Notes under the pieces: generated by a model
What the model saw: the letters and a program-made list of their open reading frames with translations, nothing else
Databases searched by the model: none
Told to the model about the DNA's origin: nothing
Made by a program: the position numbers and the translations under genes
Shown here: positions 14,844-22,019 of the stretch, piece after piece
Position numbering within the stretch: position 1 is the stretch's first letter
Layout of the letters: the number at the start of each line of letters is the position of its first letter
Assembly: GCA_934645175.1 (NCBI GenBank)
Contig: CAKUDE010000033.1
Span: forward strand, 1-23,888
Origin: an uncultured Oscillospiraceae bacterium
Lineage (GTDB): Bacteria > Bacillota > Clostridia > Oscillospirales > Oscillospiraceae
DNA: 23,888 bases
Direction: 5' to 3'

Positions 14844-16025
14844 ATGACACAAAAGACCTTTCGGGAGCTGGGCGTTTGCGACGAAATACTGCGCGCGCTT
14901 GCAGAACAGGGCGTAAGCGCCCCCACAAAAATACAGCAGGAGGCCATCGAGCCGATGCTCGCATGGCGCGACGTCATTGCCAAGGCGCCGACGGGCACGG
15001 GCAAGACCTTTGCCTTCGGGATTCCCATGCTCCAGCATATTGAGCCGGAAAACGAAGCTGTCCAGGGTCTGATCCTTGCGCCGACGCGCGAGCTGGCGCT
15101 TCAGATCGGCGACGAGCTGCGCGGGCTGATGCGCTTTTTGCCGGGCATCCGCGTAGCGGTGCTTTACGGCGGGCAGCGCATGGAGCCTCAGCTCAAGGCG
15201 CTGGCGCAGCATCCGCAGATCGTTGTGGCCACCCCCGGCCGCCTGACCGACCACTATAACCGCAAAAACATCCGCTTTGACGGCGTAAAGACCGTCATCC
15301 TTGACGAGGCTGACCGAATGCTTGACATGGGCTTCTTCGACGACGTGACGAAGATTCTCAACCGCATCAAAAACCGGAAAAACCTCGGTCTGTTCTCCGC
15401 CACGATCTCGCAGGAGGTCATGACGGTAAGCTGGATGTATCAGCGCGACGAGGTGGAAATCACCGTCGCTCCCACACAGGAAAGCAAGCCGGACATCGAT
15501 CAGTATTCCATCACCGTGCCCCGGCTGGAAAAAGAGGAGGCCATGCTGCGCATTCTCCGCTCCGGTGCGTTTGAGCGCGTGATCGTGTTCTGCAACACAA
15601 AATCCATGTGTCAGCGGCTGAGCGACGACCTTCGCCGCGCCGGTATTGCCGCCGACTGCCTGCACGGCGACATCCGGCAGGCCACACGCGAAAAAACGAT
15701 GGCCTCCTTCCGCGCCGGCAAGCTGCCCGTGCTGATTGCGACGGACGTCGCTTCGCGCGGCATCGACGTCGACGACGTTGACGGCGTAATCAACTACGAT
15801 GTGCCGGACGAGAACGAATACTACGTCCATCGCATCGGCCGCACGGGTCGCGCCCGCAAAAAGGGCATTTCCTTTACGCTCATCGGTTCCTTCCCGGAGA
15901 AGGCAAAGCTGGACGAGATTGCGAAATTTGCGGGCTTTACCATTGTTCCGATGATATTCGACGAATACGGATGCCTTGTTCCCGCGCCCGCAGAGGAAAA
16001 GCACCCGCCGAGAAAGAAATTCTGA
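14844..16025 (+). CDS. DEAD-box ATP-dependent RNA helicase
   Basis: A 393-residue minimal DEAD-box protein. In order: Q motif region (Phe6 to IQQEAI), motif I APTGTGKT at 48-55, Ia PTRELALQ at 80-87, TPGR at 130-133, DEAD at 154-157, SAT at 185-187, motif V region ATDVASRGID near 299-308, and HRIGRTGR at 329-336. All catalytic motifs are intact. It lacks a long basic C-terminal RNA-binding extension, so it resembles the short CshB/RhlE-like forms; these act in RNA remodelling, ribosome assembly or cold adaptation. GGAGAG precedes the ATG. Its stop overlaps the dprA-like start (TGATG), indicating translational coupling. Confidence 0.95.
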   Translation: MTQKTFRELGVCDEILRALAEQGVSAPTKIQQEAIEPMLAWRDVIAKAPTGTGKTFAFGIPMLQHIEPENEAVQGLILAPTRELALQIGDELRGLMRFLPGIRVAVLYGGQRMEPQLKALAQHPQIVVATPGRLTDHYNRKNIRFDGVKTVILDEADRMLDMGFFDDVTKILNRIKNRKNLGLFSATISQEVMTVSWMYQRDEVEITVAPTQESKPDIDQYSITVPRLEKEEAMLRILRSGAFERVIVFCNTKSMCQRLSDDLRRAGIAADCLHGDIRQATREKTMASFRAGKLPVLIATDVASRGIDVDDVDGVINYDVPDENEYYVHRIGRTGRARKKGISFTLIGSFPEKAKLDEIAKFAGFTIVPMIFDEYGCLVPAPAEEKHPPRKKF

Positions 16026-16903
16026 TGCGCGCGGCGGAGGAAGGGATCCTGCTGCTGTGCTGCCGCCTCGGCGGAGAGGAAAAGCCGCTTACGCCGGGTG
16101 AATACCGCCGCCTGGCGCTGCGTGTGCTCGAGCAGCCCCGGATGCGCGAGGAAGAACTGACGGTGGGTACGCTCCGCGCCCTCGGCTATGACGACGCACA
16201 GGCGGAACGTATCGTGCGGCTTCTGTCGCGCCGGGCACGGCTCCGCGCCTATCTTGCGGCCGTGCCGGAGATGCGGGTGCTCACGCGCATCTCGCCGGGG
16301 TTTCCCACGCGGCTGCGTGTGTTGGGGGAGCGTTGCCCTGCGGCGCTGTTCTGCCTGGGCGATGTGTCGCTTCCGGACAGCCGCGCCGTCGCGCTGGTCG
16401 GCTCTCGCCGCCTTTTACCGGAAAACCGCACCTTTGCCGCACGCCTCGGCGCACAGGCGGCGAAGGAGGGACTGACGTTAGTCTCCGGTGACGCAGTCGG
16501 CGCCGACCGCAGCGCGCAGGATGCCTGCCTCGGTGCGGGCGGAAGAGTTGTCTGCTTCGTGCCGGACGAGCTGACGCGGCATATCCCGCGAAAGAACGTC
16601 CTGTTTTGCAGCGCGGAGGGCTACGACTTTCCGTTTTCCGCACCGCGCGCGCTGGAGCGAAACCGCTATATCCACGCGCTCGCCGAAAAGGTCTTTGTTG
16701 CGCAGAGCACACTCGGTGCAGGCGGTACCTGGCAGGGCGCGACGGACAACCTTTCCCACGGCTACAGCCCCGTGTTCGTTTATAACGACGGAAGCGAGGC
16801 GGCGCGCGCGCTCGCCGGTTGCGGCGCACAGCTTCTTGACGGCGTGCCCGCTTCGTTGAGCAATTTAAGCGGTGAGCAATTGACGATTTTCGACACGCCC
16901 TGA
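16025..16903 (+). CDS. DprA/Smf-like DNA-processing protein
   Basis: 292 residues. The C-terminal two thirds form the DprA Rossmann-like domain: VALVGSRRLLPEN near residues 123-135, LVSGDAVGADRSAQDACL near 154-171, then ERNRYIHALAEKVFVAQSTLGAGGTWQGA. In canonical DprA these are GSR, SG-A-G-D, and RNR...SG-T; here the details differ somewhat, so it may be a divergent paralog rather than the transformation DprA. DprA loads RecA on incoming single strands. Start ATG 16025 overlaps the helicase stop as TGATG. No C-terminal winged helix is evident. The terminator stem includes its last codons and stop. Confidence 0.85.
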   Translation: MRAAEEGILLLCCRLGGEEKPLTPGEYRRLALRVLEQPRMREEELTVGTLRALGYDDAQAERIVRLLSRRARLRAYLAAVPEMRVLTRISPGFPTRLRVLGERCPAALFCLGDVSLPDSRAVALVGSRRLLPENRTFAARLGAQAAKEGLTLVSGDAVGADRSAQDACLGAGGRVVCFVPDELTRHIPRKNVLFCSAEGYDFPFSAPRALERNRYIHALAEKVFVAQSTLGAGGTWQGATDNLSHGYSPVFVYNDGSEAARALAGCGAQLLDGVPASLSNLSGEQLTIFDTP

Positions 16904-16952
16904 ATGAGCTGCCCGGAACGGGAAAATAACAGTTGCATCAGGGCGTTTTTTT
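16895..16952 (+). terminator. Terminator overlapping the dprA stop and the glmS promoter
   Basis: ACGCCCTGA (16895-16903, ending in the stop codon) pairs with TCAGGGCGT (16938-16946), followed by seven T residues. The 34-nt loop holds a smaller CCCG/CGGG stem. The glmS -35 box (16933-16938) lies at the edge of the 3' arm. Confidence 0.8.
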
Positions 16953-16961
16953 GTGTATAAT
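16933..16961 (+). promoter_or_regulatory. Vegetative promoter of glmS
   Basis: TTGCAT at 16933-16938, 17-bp spacer (mostly the terminator T-run), TATAAT at 16956-16961. The leader is only about 40 nt, too short for a glmS ribozyme. Confidence 0.8.
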
Positions 16962-17008
16962 CTCAATAGGGAACTTATTTTTTGAACGTAGAAAGGGAGG
17001 TTCCGATT

Positions 17009-18853
17009 ATGTGTGGAATTGTTGGCTTTGCCGGCAAACGTCAGGCTGCGCCGATCCTGCTGGACGGGCTGGCCAGACTCGAATACCGCGGCTATGACTC
17101 CGCCGGTGTTTGCGTCTATACCGATCAGGGACTGAAAATATCAAAAACCAAGGGGCGCCTTGCCCTGCTTGACGAGATGACCGACGGCGGAAAGACGCTG
17201 CGCGGCTGCCTCGGCATCGGACATACCCGCTGGGCGACGCACGGCGCGCCGTCCTATGAAAACGCTCACCCGCTGATGTCCGCAGACGGAAAGATCTGTA
17301 TCATTCACAACGGGATTATCGAAAACTACCTGGCACTCAAGGATTTCCTGCGCAGCGAGGGCAAATGCTCCGTTTCCGAAACGGACACCGAGGTCGCAGC
17401 CAATCTGATCGAGTATTTCTATGAGCATGAGGGCGGCACCCTGCTCGATGCGCTGCGCCTTGCCGCGGAGCGCTTTGAGGGCAGCTACTCCATCGCGGCC
17501 ATGTGTGCCGACGATCCGCACACCATCGTGGCCGTCAAGAAGAACAGCCCTCTGATTTTCGGCCTCGGACAGGGTGAGAATTTCATCGCTTCGGACGTCC
17601 CCGCCATCCTCAAGTATACCCGCGAGGTCGTATATCTTAACGACGGCGATATGCTGGAGATGACCGCCGATTCCGTGCGCTTCTTCAATGCGCTCGGCGA
17701 GCAGGTCGAAAAAACGCCCGAGCACATCTCGTGGGAGCTTTCCGCGGCGGAAAAGGGCGGCTATCCGCATTTTATGATCAAAGAAATTCTGGAGCAGCCG
17801 AAGGTGTTCCGCGATACCGTCAGTCCGCGCCTGCGCGACGGGCGCGTCGTGCTGGACGACATCCGCCTGTCGGCGGAGTATCTGCGCGGCGTGCGGCGCA
17901 TTTATATCGTTGCCTGCGGTACCTCCTACTATGTCGGCTGCATGGCAAAGTATATTCTGGAAAAAACCTGCCGGATTCCGGTGGAACCGATTCTTGCCTC
18001 GGAGTTCCGCTACTCCGAGCCGGTACTGGGCGACGACACGCTTGTAATCGTCATCAGCCAGTCCGGCGAGACGGCCGATACGCTTGCGGCGCTGCGCGAG
18101 GCCAACACGCTCGGCGCGCGCACGCTGGGTATCGTCAACGTTGTCGGCAGCTCCATTGCAAAGGCCGCGCAGGATGTGCTGTTTACCTGGGCGGGTCCGG
18201 AGATCGCCGTGGCCTCCACCAAGGCTTATACCTCACAGCTTGCGGTAATTTATCTGATTGCCATGTATATCGGCGACACGCTCGGTACGCTCCGCCCGTC
18301 GGAATATGAGGCAATGCGCGAGGCTCTGGTTCGTCTGCCGGAGCAGATGGAGCGACTGGTCAGCGTGGATTATCTGACGCAGATCGAGCAGCTTGCCGAG
18401 CGCTCCTGCGGTCACCGCGACGTATTCTTCATCGGCCGCAATCTCGACAGCGCAAGCTGTCTGGAGGGCAGTCTGAAGCTCAAGGAAATCTCCTATGTCC
18501 ATGCCGAGTCCTACCCCGCCGGAGAACTGAAGCACGGCCCGATCTCGCTGATCGAGGACAACACGCTCGTCATAGCGCTGGCAAGCGTTCACGAGCTGTT
18601 CGATAAAATGATGGCCAACGTCAAAGAGGTCAAGGCGCGCGGCGCGCGTGTGCTCGGCCTGACGTCGGAGGATATGGAGCAGGAAATCCGCAAAACCGTG
18701 GACGAATGCCTGACCGTCCCGCAGACCTATCCGCTGTTCCAGCCGAGTCTGAACATTGTACCGCTGCAATGCTTTGCATATTATACGGCGCTTGCGCGCG
18801 GCTGTGACGTCGATAAGCCGAGAAATCTGGCAAAATCCGTGACCGTCGAATAA
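17009..18853 (+). CDS. glmS: Glutamine--fructose-6-phosphate aminotransferase (isomerizing)
   Basis: 614 residues, the usual GlmS size. It makes glucosamine-6-phosphate from fructose-6-phosphate and glutamine, the first committed step to UDP-GlcNAc for peptidoglycan. Cys2, exposed after Met removal, is the glutaminase nucleophile (MCGIVGFAG). GHTRWATHGAP and HNGIIENY follow in the amidotransferase domain. Two SIS sugar-binding domains follow (ACGTSYYVG, VISQSGETADTLAALREA; then FFIGRNLD and ESYPAGELKHGPISLIE). The C-terminus PRNLAKSVTVE is the conserved tail. ATG 17009 is fixed by the Cys requirement and by AGGGAGG upstream. It has its own promoter and terminator. Confidence 0.98.
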   Translation: MCGIVGFAGKRQAAPILLDGLARLEYRGYDSAGVCVYTDQGLKISKTKGRLALLDEMTDGGKTLRGCLGIGHTRWATHGAPSYENAHPLMSADGKICIIHNGIIENYLALKDFLRSEGKCSVSETDTEVAANLIEYFYEHEGGTLLDALRLAAERFEGSYSIAAMCADDPHTIVAVKKNSPLIFGLGQGENFIASDVPAILKYTREVVYLNDGDMLEMTADSVRFFNALGEQVEKTPEHISWELSAAEKGGYPHFMIKEILEQPKVFRDTVSPRLRDGRVVLDDIRLSAEYLRGVRRIYIVACGTSYYVGCMAKYILEKTCRIPVEPILASEFRYSEPVLGDDTLVIVISQSGETADTLAALREANTLGARTLGIVNVVGSSIAKAAQDVLFTWAGPEIAVASTKAYTSQLAVIYLIAMYIGDTLGTLRPSEYEAMREALVRLPEQMERLVSVDYLTQIEQLAERSCGHRDVFFIGRNLDSASCLEGSLKLKEISYVHAESYPAGELKHGPISLIEDNTLVIALASVHELFDKMMANVKEVKARGARVLGLTSEDMEQEIRKTVDECLTVPQTYPLFQPSLNIVPLQCFAYYTALARGCDVDKPRNLAKSVTVE

Positions 18854-18870
18854 AACGGATGCGTAAAAAC

Positions 18871-18910
18871 CCCCTCTCTGCGGAATACTGCTCGCAGGGA
18901 GGGGATTTTT
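18871..18910 (+). terminator. glmS terminator whose 3' arm contains the spoVAC ribosome binding site
   Basis: CCCCTCTCTGCG (18871-18882) pairs with 18893-18904 (12 bp, one wobble), loop of 10 nt, then TTTTT at 18906-18910. The 3' arm GGGAGGGG is also the ribosome binding site 7 nt before the spoVAC ATG. Confidence 0.85.
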
Positions 18911-18911
18911 G

Positions 18912-19364
18912 ATGAATATGAGCAGTGCGGAATATCTGCGCTTTTCCGATCGGCTGGCGCCGCGTTCGCCCGTGGGGAAAAACTGTCTGAACGCTTTTTG
19001 GACGGGAGGCCTGATCTGTGTGTTGGGGCAGCTTCTGACCAACGGCTTTCTGGCAATGGAGCTGCCGCTGCGTGTGGCGTCCTGCGGCGCGTCAATCTGC
19101 CTTGTCTTTCTGGCGGCGCTTTTGACGGGACTGTCGGTGTTTGATGACATTGCAAAGCTTGCCGGTGCGGGCACGATGGTCCCCATTACGGGCTTTGCCA
19201 ATTCCATCGCGGCGCCCGCCGTCGAATTCCGCACGGAGGGCTTTGTGACCGGTCTCGCCGTGAAGATGTTCACCATCGCCGGGCCGGTGCTGGTCTACGG
19301 TACCTTCGCCGGCTGGGTCTACGGGCTGATTTACTGGCTGTGTACGCAGGTACTGAAGCTGTAA
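18912..19364 (+). CDS. spoVAC: Stage V sporulation protein AC
   Basis: A 150-residue membrane protein matching SpoVAC, a subunit of the channel that loads dipicolinic acid into the forespore and releases it at germination. Diagnostic stretches are SPVGKNCLNAFWTGGLICVLGQ near residues 19-40, LAALLTGLSVFDDIAKLAGAGT near the middle, and VPITGFANSIAAPAVEF followed by MFTIAGPVLVYG. ATG 18912 is chosen for its 7-nt spacing to GGGAGGGG; a TTG at 18909 and an ATG at 18918 are alternatives. spoVAD and spoVAE, its usual neighbours, are absent. No forespore (sigma-G) promoter was found upstream. Confidence 0.92.
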   Translation: MNMSSAEYLRFSDRLAPRSPVGKNCLNAFWTGGLICVLGQLLTNGFLAMELPLRVASCGASICLVFLAALLTGLSVFDDIAKLAGAGTMVPITGFANSIAAPAVEFRTEGFVTGLAVKMFTIAGPVLVYGTFAGWVYGLIYWLCTQVLKL

Positions 19365-19395
19365 CCGGACACGGGTACGGGTTTATAAAAAACGG

Positions 19396-19426
19396 AAAGC
19401 GGGCGCAGCTTTGCTGCGCCCGCTTT
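19396..19426. terminator. Bidirectional terminator between spoVAC and paralog B
   Basis: A 14-bp perfect stem (19396-19409 with 19413-19426) and loop TTT on the plus strand. Because this copy is inverted, the loop should read AAA on the plus strand; it has flipped relative to 13762-13764. Confidence 0.88.
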
Positions 19427-19607
19427 TGTCCGTCAAAAAGCCCGATACTCTGAAGGGGGTCGGTGGCTTCTCTCTGAATTTCCGATGGATTTCGGCAAAT
19501 CAGAAATATTCATAAGATTCCCACGTCGCTCCGCTCCTCGGAATGACATAACCGGAGGTTCTTTGATGCACCCAAGCGGGTTCGGTTCACAAGATTGCGC
19601 CCGCTTT
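19396..19607. repeat. Second copy of the MITE/REP-like element
   Basis: The mirror copy of 13567-13778 with the same 12-bp terminal inverted repeats and internal repeat. It carries no credible gene. Confidence 0.55.
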
Positions 19608-19646
19608 TTGGCTTCAAATTTCGTTTTCAGGCTTCCGCACCTGTAT

Positions 19647-21150
19647 TCAGGCAACCCGCTCCTCCGGCTCATACGGCCTCGGCGCGGGAGTGCGAAAAAT
19701 AGTGGCGGACATATCATAATTGCAGGCCTTGCAACGATGCGTGGTCGGATTCACAACATGAGCGTCATATCTGATCGTTCCGCAAACCGTGCAAGTACAC
19801 TTGTGCGTCGATTGGTCGTATTGGGAAAAGGAATAGTCGTGAGCTCTGGTGTAAAGATAGAAAGAAACGTTCAGTGTTCTTGTGGAGTAGTCGTAGTAAT
19901 AGTCTTTCGGAACGTTTTCCAATTCGTGTTCATAAAGTCCGGCCGCACCCCATTTTGATATGCAGGTAACCTTATCGCCATTCACGCTCGTTACAACTGC
20001 GGAATGGACAGGGACAAGCGCTCCGTCTACAACCTTCCAGTATACAACCCGATATCCCGCAGAAGCACAAGACTTCACTGAACCGATAAATTTACAATGG
20101 GGATCACTTGATATATGGGTAAATGGCACGATAGTCGGTTAAGCCGATCCATGTCCTCCTTGAATTGGAGTCTATGTTCCATGCATAACTGTGACAATTG
20201 TAATAGGTGGTGGCCGTTCCCCGAGTAGATACTCCCAGGCTCTCCCAGGAGAAAGTCATTGCTGCGCGGAAATCAGCTTCCATCTCTTCCTGCGCAACAT
20301 GATACTTAACCGTCGAGCCCGACGTGGTATACGTCCGATCTGTGCCGGAGCTGACATATCGAATCTCTTGCCCGTTCGACAGTTTGAGCGTTACCACTTC
20401 CGATGCGGCGGTGCTGGCCATTGGTTCATCAACCCCGGCGTTAAGCTTGCCACCCGATGCCGACGTTATCTCTTCTGTACTATGGGACTCCGACATTCCG
20501 ACGCCAAGCAGTTCTTCAAGCCTCGATAATTCATCCTGCGTCAATTGATCTCGGTAGAACGGAATCTCCAGTAATTTCCCAGGCCAAATAATGTATTTCG
20601 CTGCTGTGTTTTTCTCCGGATGCATTACTTCCTGCTCAAGCATCCTCAAAAGCGTAGATGCAGCGTCCGGTCTGGTTTCCAGCTCCTGAACACCATTGAC
20701 AATATCGCGGATACCTTCGTAGGTTTGTATCGTAAAGACAGGGGCGAAGCAGTTGTGAACCCAAAAATTCCACATCAATTCATGCTGAAGAAGCGCGTCT
20801 ATTAACTCCTCTGTGGGAGCTGTAAGCAACTCGTCCGGCAGCTGGTACCTTGAATGATCTACATTTCGTGCGCGGAGAAACGTGCATAGTGTCTTCCTGC
20901 CGTCGACCCAGATATATTCCTGATATTCGATAAACTCATCGGAAGCGCTCGCATCCTCGGCTTCCTCCGGTACGGGAGCCGGCTCTGCGGAAGCATCCTC
21001 CTCCCCGGGTTGCTCGGAAACGGCGGACGCCTCGGTTTCGGGGGCATCTTCTGCGTCATGGGCGTGGGCGGTCAAGGCTCCGACCTGAGATGCGGTCAGC
21101 AGGGTTAACAGCAGCGCAAGGGATAAAAAGAGCGATAGGATTCTTTTCAT
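19647..21150 (-). pseudogene. Secreted Cys/His peptidase-like protein, paralog B, frameshifted
   Basis: Homolog of paralog A in mirror orientation. The first 66 codons (signal peptide and linker) are identical in DNA; the core is diverged but shares SRYQL, PTEEL and the ELE-R-DA-TLL pattern. Frame 1 (21150-20104, 348 aa) holds YNCHSYAW with Cys319, then stops at a TGA soon after an ATATAT tract (20111-20116). Frame 2 continues with HSAVVT, SKWG, GLYEHELENVP and two CxxC pairs to 19647. The span is 1504 nt; restoring one AT unit gives an in-frame 501-residue protein reading YPYISSDPHC across the junction. It could be a pseudogene, a reversible off state, or a sequencing error. Confidence 0.85.
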
Positions 21151-21220
21151 AAAATACTCCTTTCTATCGCAGCGGATATCGATTCGTTATCTGTGTGCCG
21201 TGCCGGTCTCTGCGCGTTTC

Positions 21221-21229
21221 TCAGACCAT
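21221..21229 (-). other. Two-codon upstream ORF (Met-Val-stop), copy B
   Basis: The mirror of 11911-11919, with the same strong ribosome binding site, in the leader of paralog B. Confidence 0.5.
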
Positions 21230-21261
21230 CGGAATCTCCTCCCTTCGTACTTATATTATGA

Positions 21262-21290
21262 ATTATAGCAGAGACTTCGTTGTATTGCAA
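21262..21290 (-). promoter_or_regulatory. Promoter of paralog B
   Basis: On the minus strand TTGCAA, 17-bp spacer, TATAAT with TGC extension; identical to the promoter of paralog A. Confidence 0.85.
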
Positions 21291-21375
21291 GAGATTTCAT
21301 GCATAATATATGCTTGTTTTCACGGTTTTTTGATTATTTTTCGTGGAACAACATATTTTTTCTCCCGGCGCGCGC

Positions 21376-21411
21376 AAAAGCGCCGCCCCGGTTCCCCCGG
21401 AACGGCGCCTT
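21376..21411 (-). terminator. Terminator of the 137-residue protein gene, within the repeat arm
   Basis: The mirror of 11729-11764. It starts 3 nt after the stop codon at 21415 and so ends that gene's transcript just before the paralog B promoter. Confidence 0.8.
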
Positions 21412-21414
21412 AGG

Positions 21415-21828
21415 TCAATCCAATGTATCGATTGTGACATTTTCCACACCGCTGGCATTGAATTCCGCCATGTATTTGTCCATGCGCTCCTTCAGCTCAT
21501 CGTAGTTTTCGCCCGTAATCTCCGGGTAGCCCATATCGCGCTTGGCCAGCTCTTCCGCCAGAATGTCGAAAAAAACACCGTCTTCATAATAGGCGATGGC
21601 GTCCTGAATCCCGCCCTCCGCGAAGGCGCGCGACGGGAAGCTTACGCCGAGCCGCTGCTCCACCAGCGAATCGAAGCCCGTGCCGCTGCACAGGCCGAAG
21701 AGCTTGCTCTCTACGCGGTCGTATTCGACGATGCGGTCGTTGCCGCGTGTGGAGTTGAGGATCCAGTTTCCGATGTAAACCAGATCCAGAAGGCTGCGAA
21801 ATTCGCCTTTGGACAGTTCAATGGTCAT
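21415..21828 (-). CDS. Hypothetical 137-residue protein
   Basis: I do not recognise this family with confidence. It looks soluble and acidic, with no signal peptide or membrane helix. The start reads MTIELSKGEFRSLLDLVYIG, followed by a NWILNSTR segment and several likely helices, ending in an acidic DELKERMDKYMAEF stretch. ATG 21828 was chosen over longer starts because AAGGAAGGA lies upstream and the longer form would run over the promoter. A -10 TATAAT with TGC extension is at 21862-21870. It ends 3 nt outside the perfect repeat arm and uses the terminator inside it. Confidence 0.78.
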   Translation of the reverse strand: MTIELSKGEFRSLLDLVYIGNWILNSTRGNDRIVEYDRVESKLFGLCSGTGFDSLVEQRLGVSFPSRAFAEGGIQDAIAYYEDGVFFDILAEELAKRDMGYPEITGENYDELKERMDKYMAEFNASGVENVTIDTLD

Positions 21829-21861
21829 GTGCTGCACATCCTTCCTTACTGCATAGCCACC

Positions 21862-21870
21862 ATTATAGCA
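21862..21870 (-). promoter_or_regulatory. Extended -10 promoter of the 137-residue protein gene
   Basis: On the minus strand TGC-TATAAT; the -35 at 17 bp is poor. The ATG is 34 nt downstream of the -10. Confidence 0.55.
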
Positions 21871-21961
21871 CCGCTGCGCGGCTTTTTCCACAGGAAAAGG
21901 GACGCCCGGGAAAAATTTTTCGATAAAGCACGGGGCTTTCCGACAAAAAGGAGTAAAACAC

Positions 21962-21990
21962 TTGCTTTTTTTCGCCGAATCCCCTATGAT
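21962..21990 (+). promoter_or_regulatory. Vegetative promoter of the DUF1934 gene
   Basis: TTGCTT at 21962-21967, 17-bp spacer, TATGAT at 21985-21990, followed within 20 nt by the AAAGGGGGCAGGGAT ribosome binding region. Confidence 0.65.
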
Positions 21991-22019
21991 AGTACCCACG
22001 AAGCAAAGGGGGCAGGGAT

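Larger units (their letters stand above)
19373..19689 (-). repeat. Inner inverted-repeat arm, right copy (317 bp)
   Basis: The reverse complement of 13486-13801 apart from three substitutions, a 1-bp indel and an inverted hairpin loop. It begins 8 nt past the spoVAC stop and runs into the last codons of paralog B. Confidence 0.95.
20951..21411 (-). repeat. Outer inverted-repeat arm, right copy (461 bp, perfect)
   Basis: The exact reverse complement of 11729-12189. Its outer edge is only 3 nt from the stop codon of the 137-residue protein gene, mirroring the left arm, which starts 16 nt after the Xre/LiaF-like gene. Confidence 0.97.

Noticed and set aside
14667..16004. A 445-codon open frame opposite the DEAD-box helicase
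   Set aside because: The helicase has all motifs; the reverse frame has no recognisable domain or start signal.
16962..17008. A glmS ribozyme/riboswitch
   Set aside because: The leader between the promoter and the ATG is about 40 nt, far shorter than the ribozyme, and no ribozyme core is visible.
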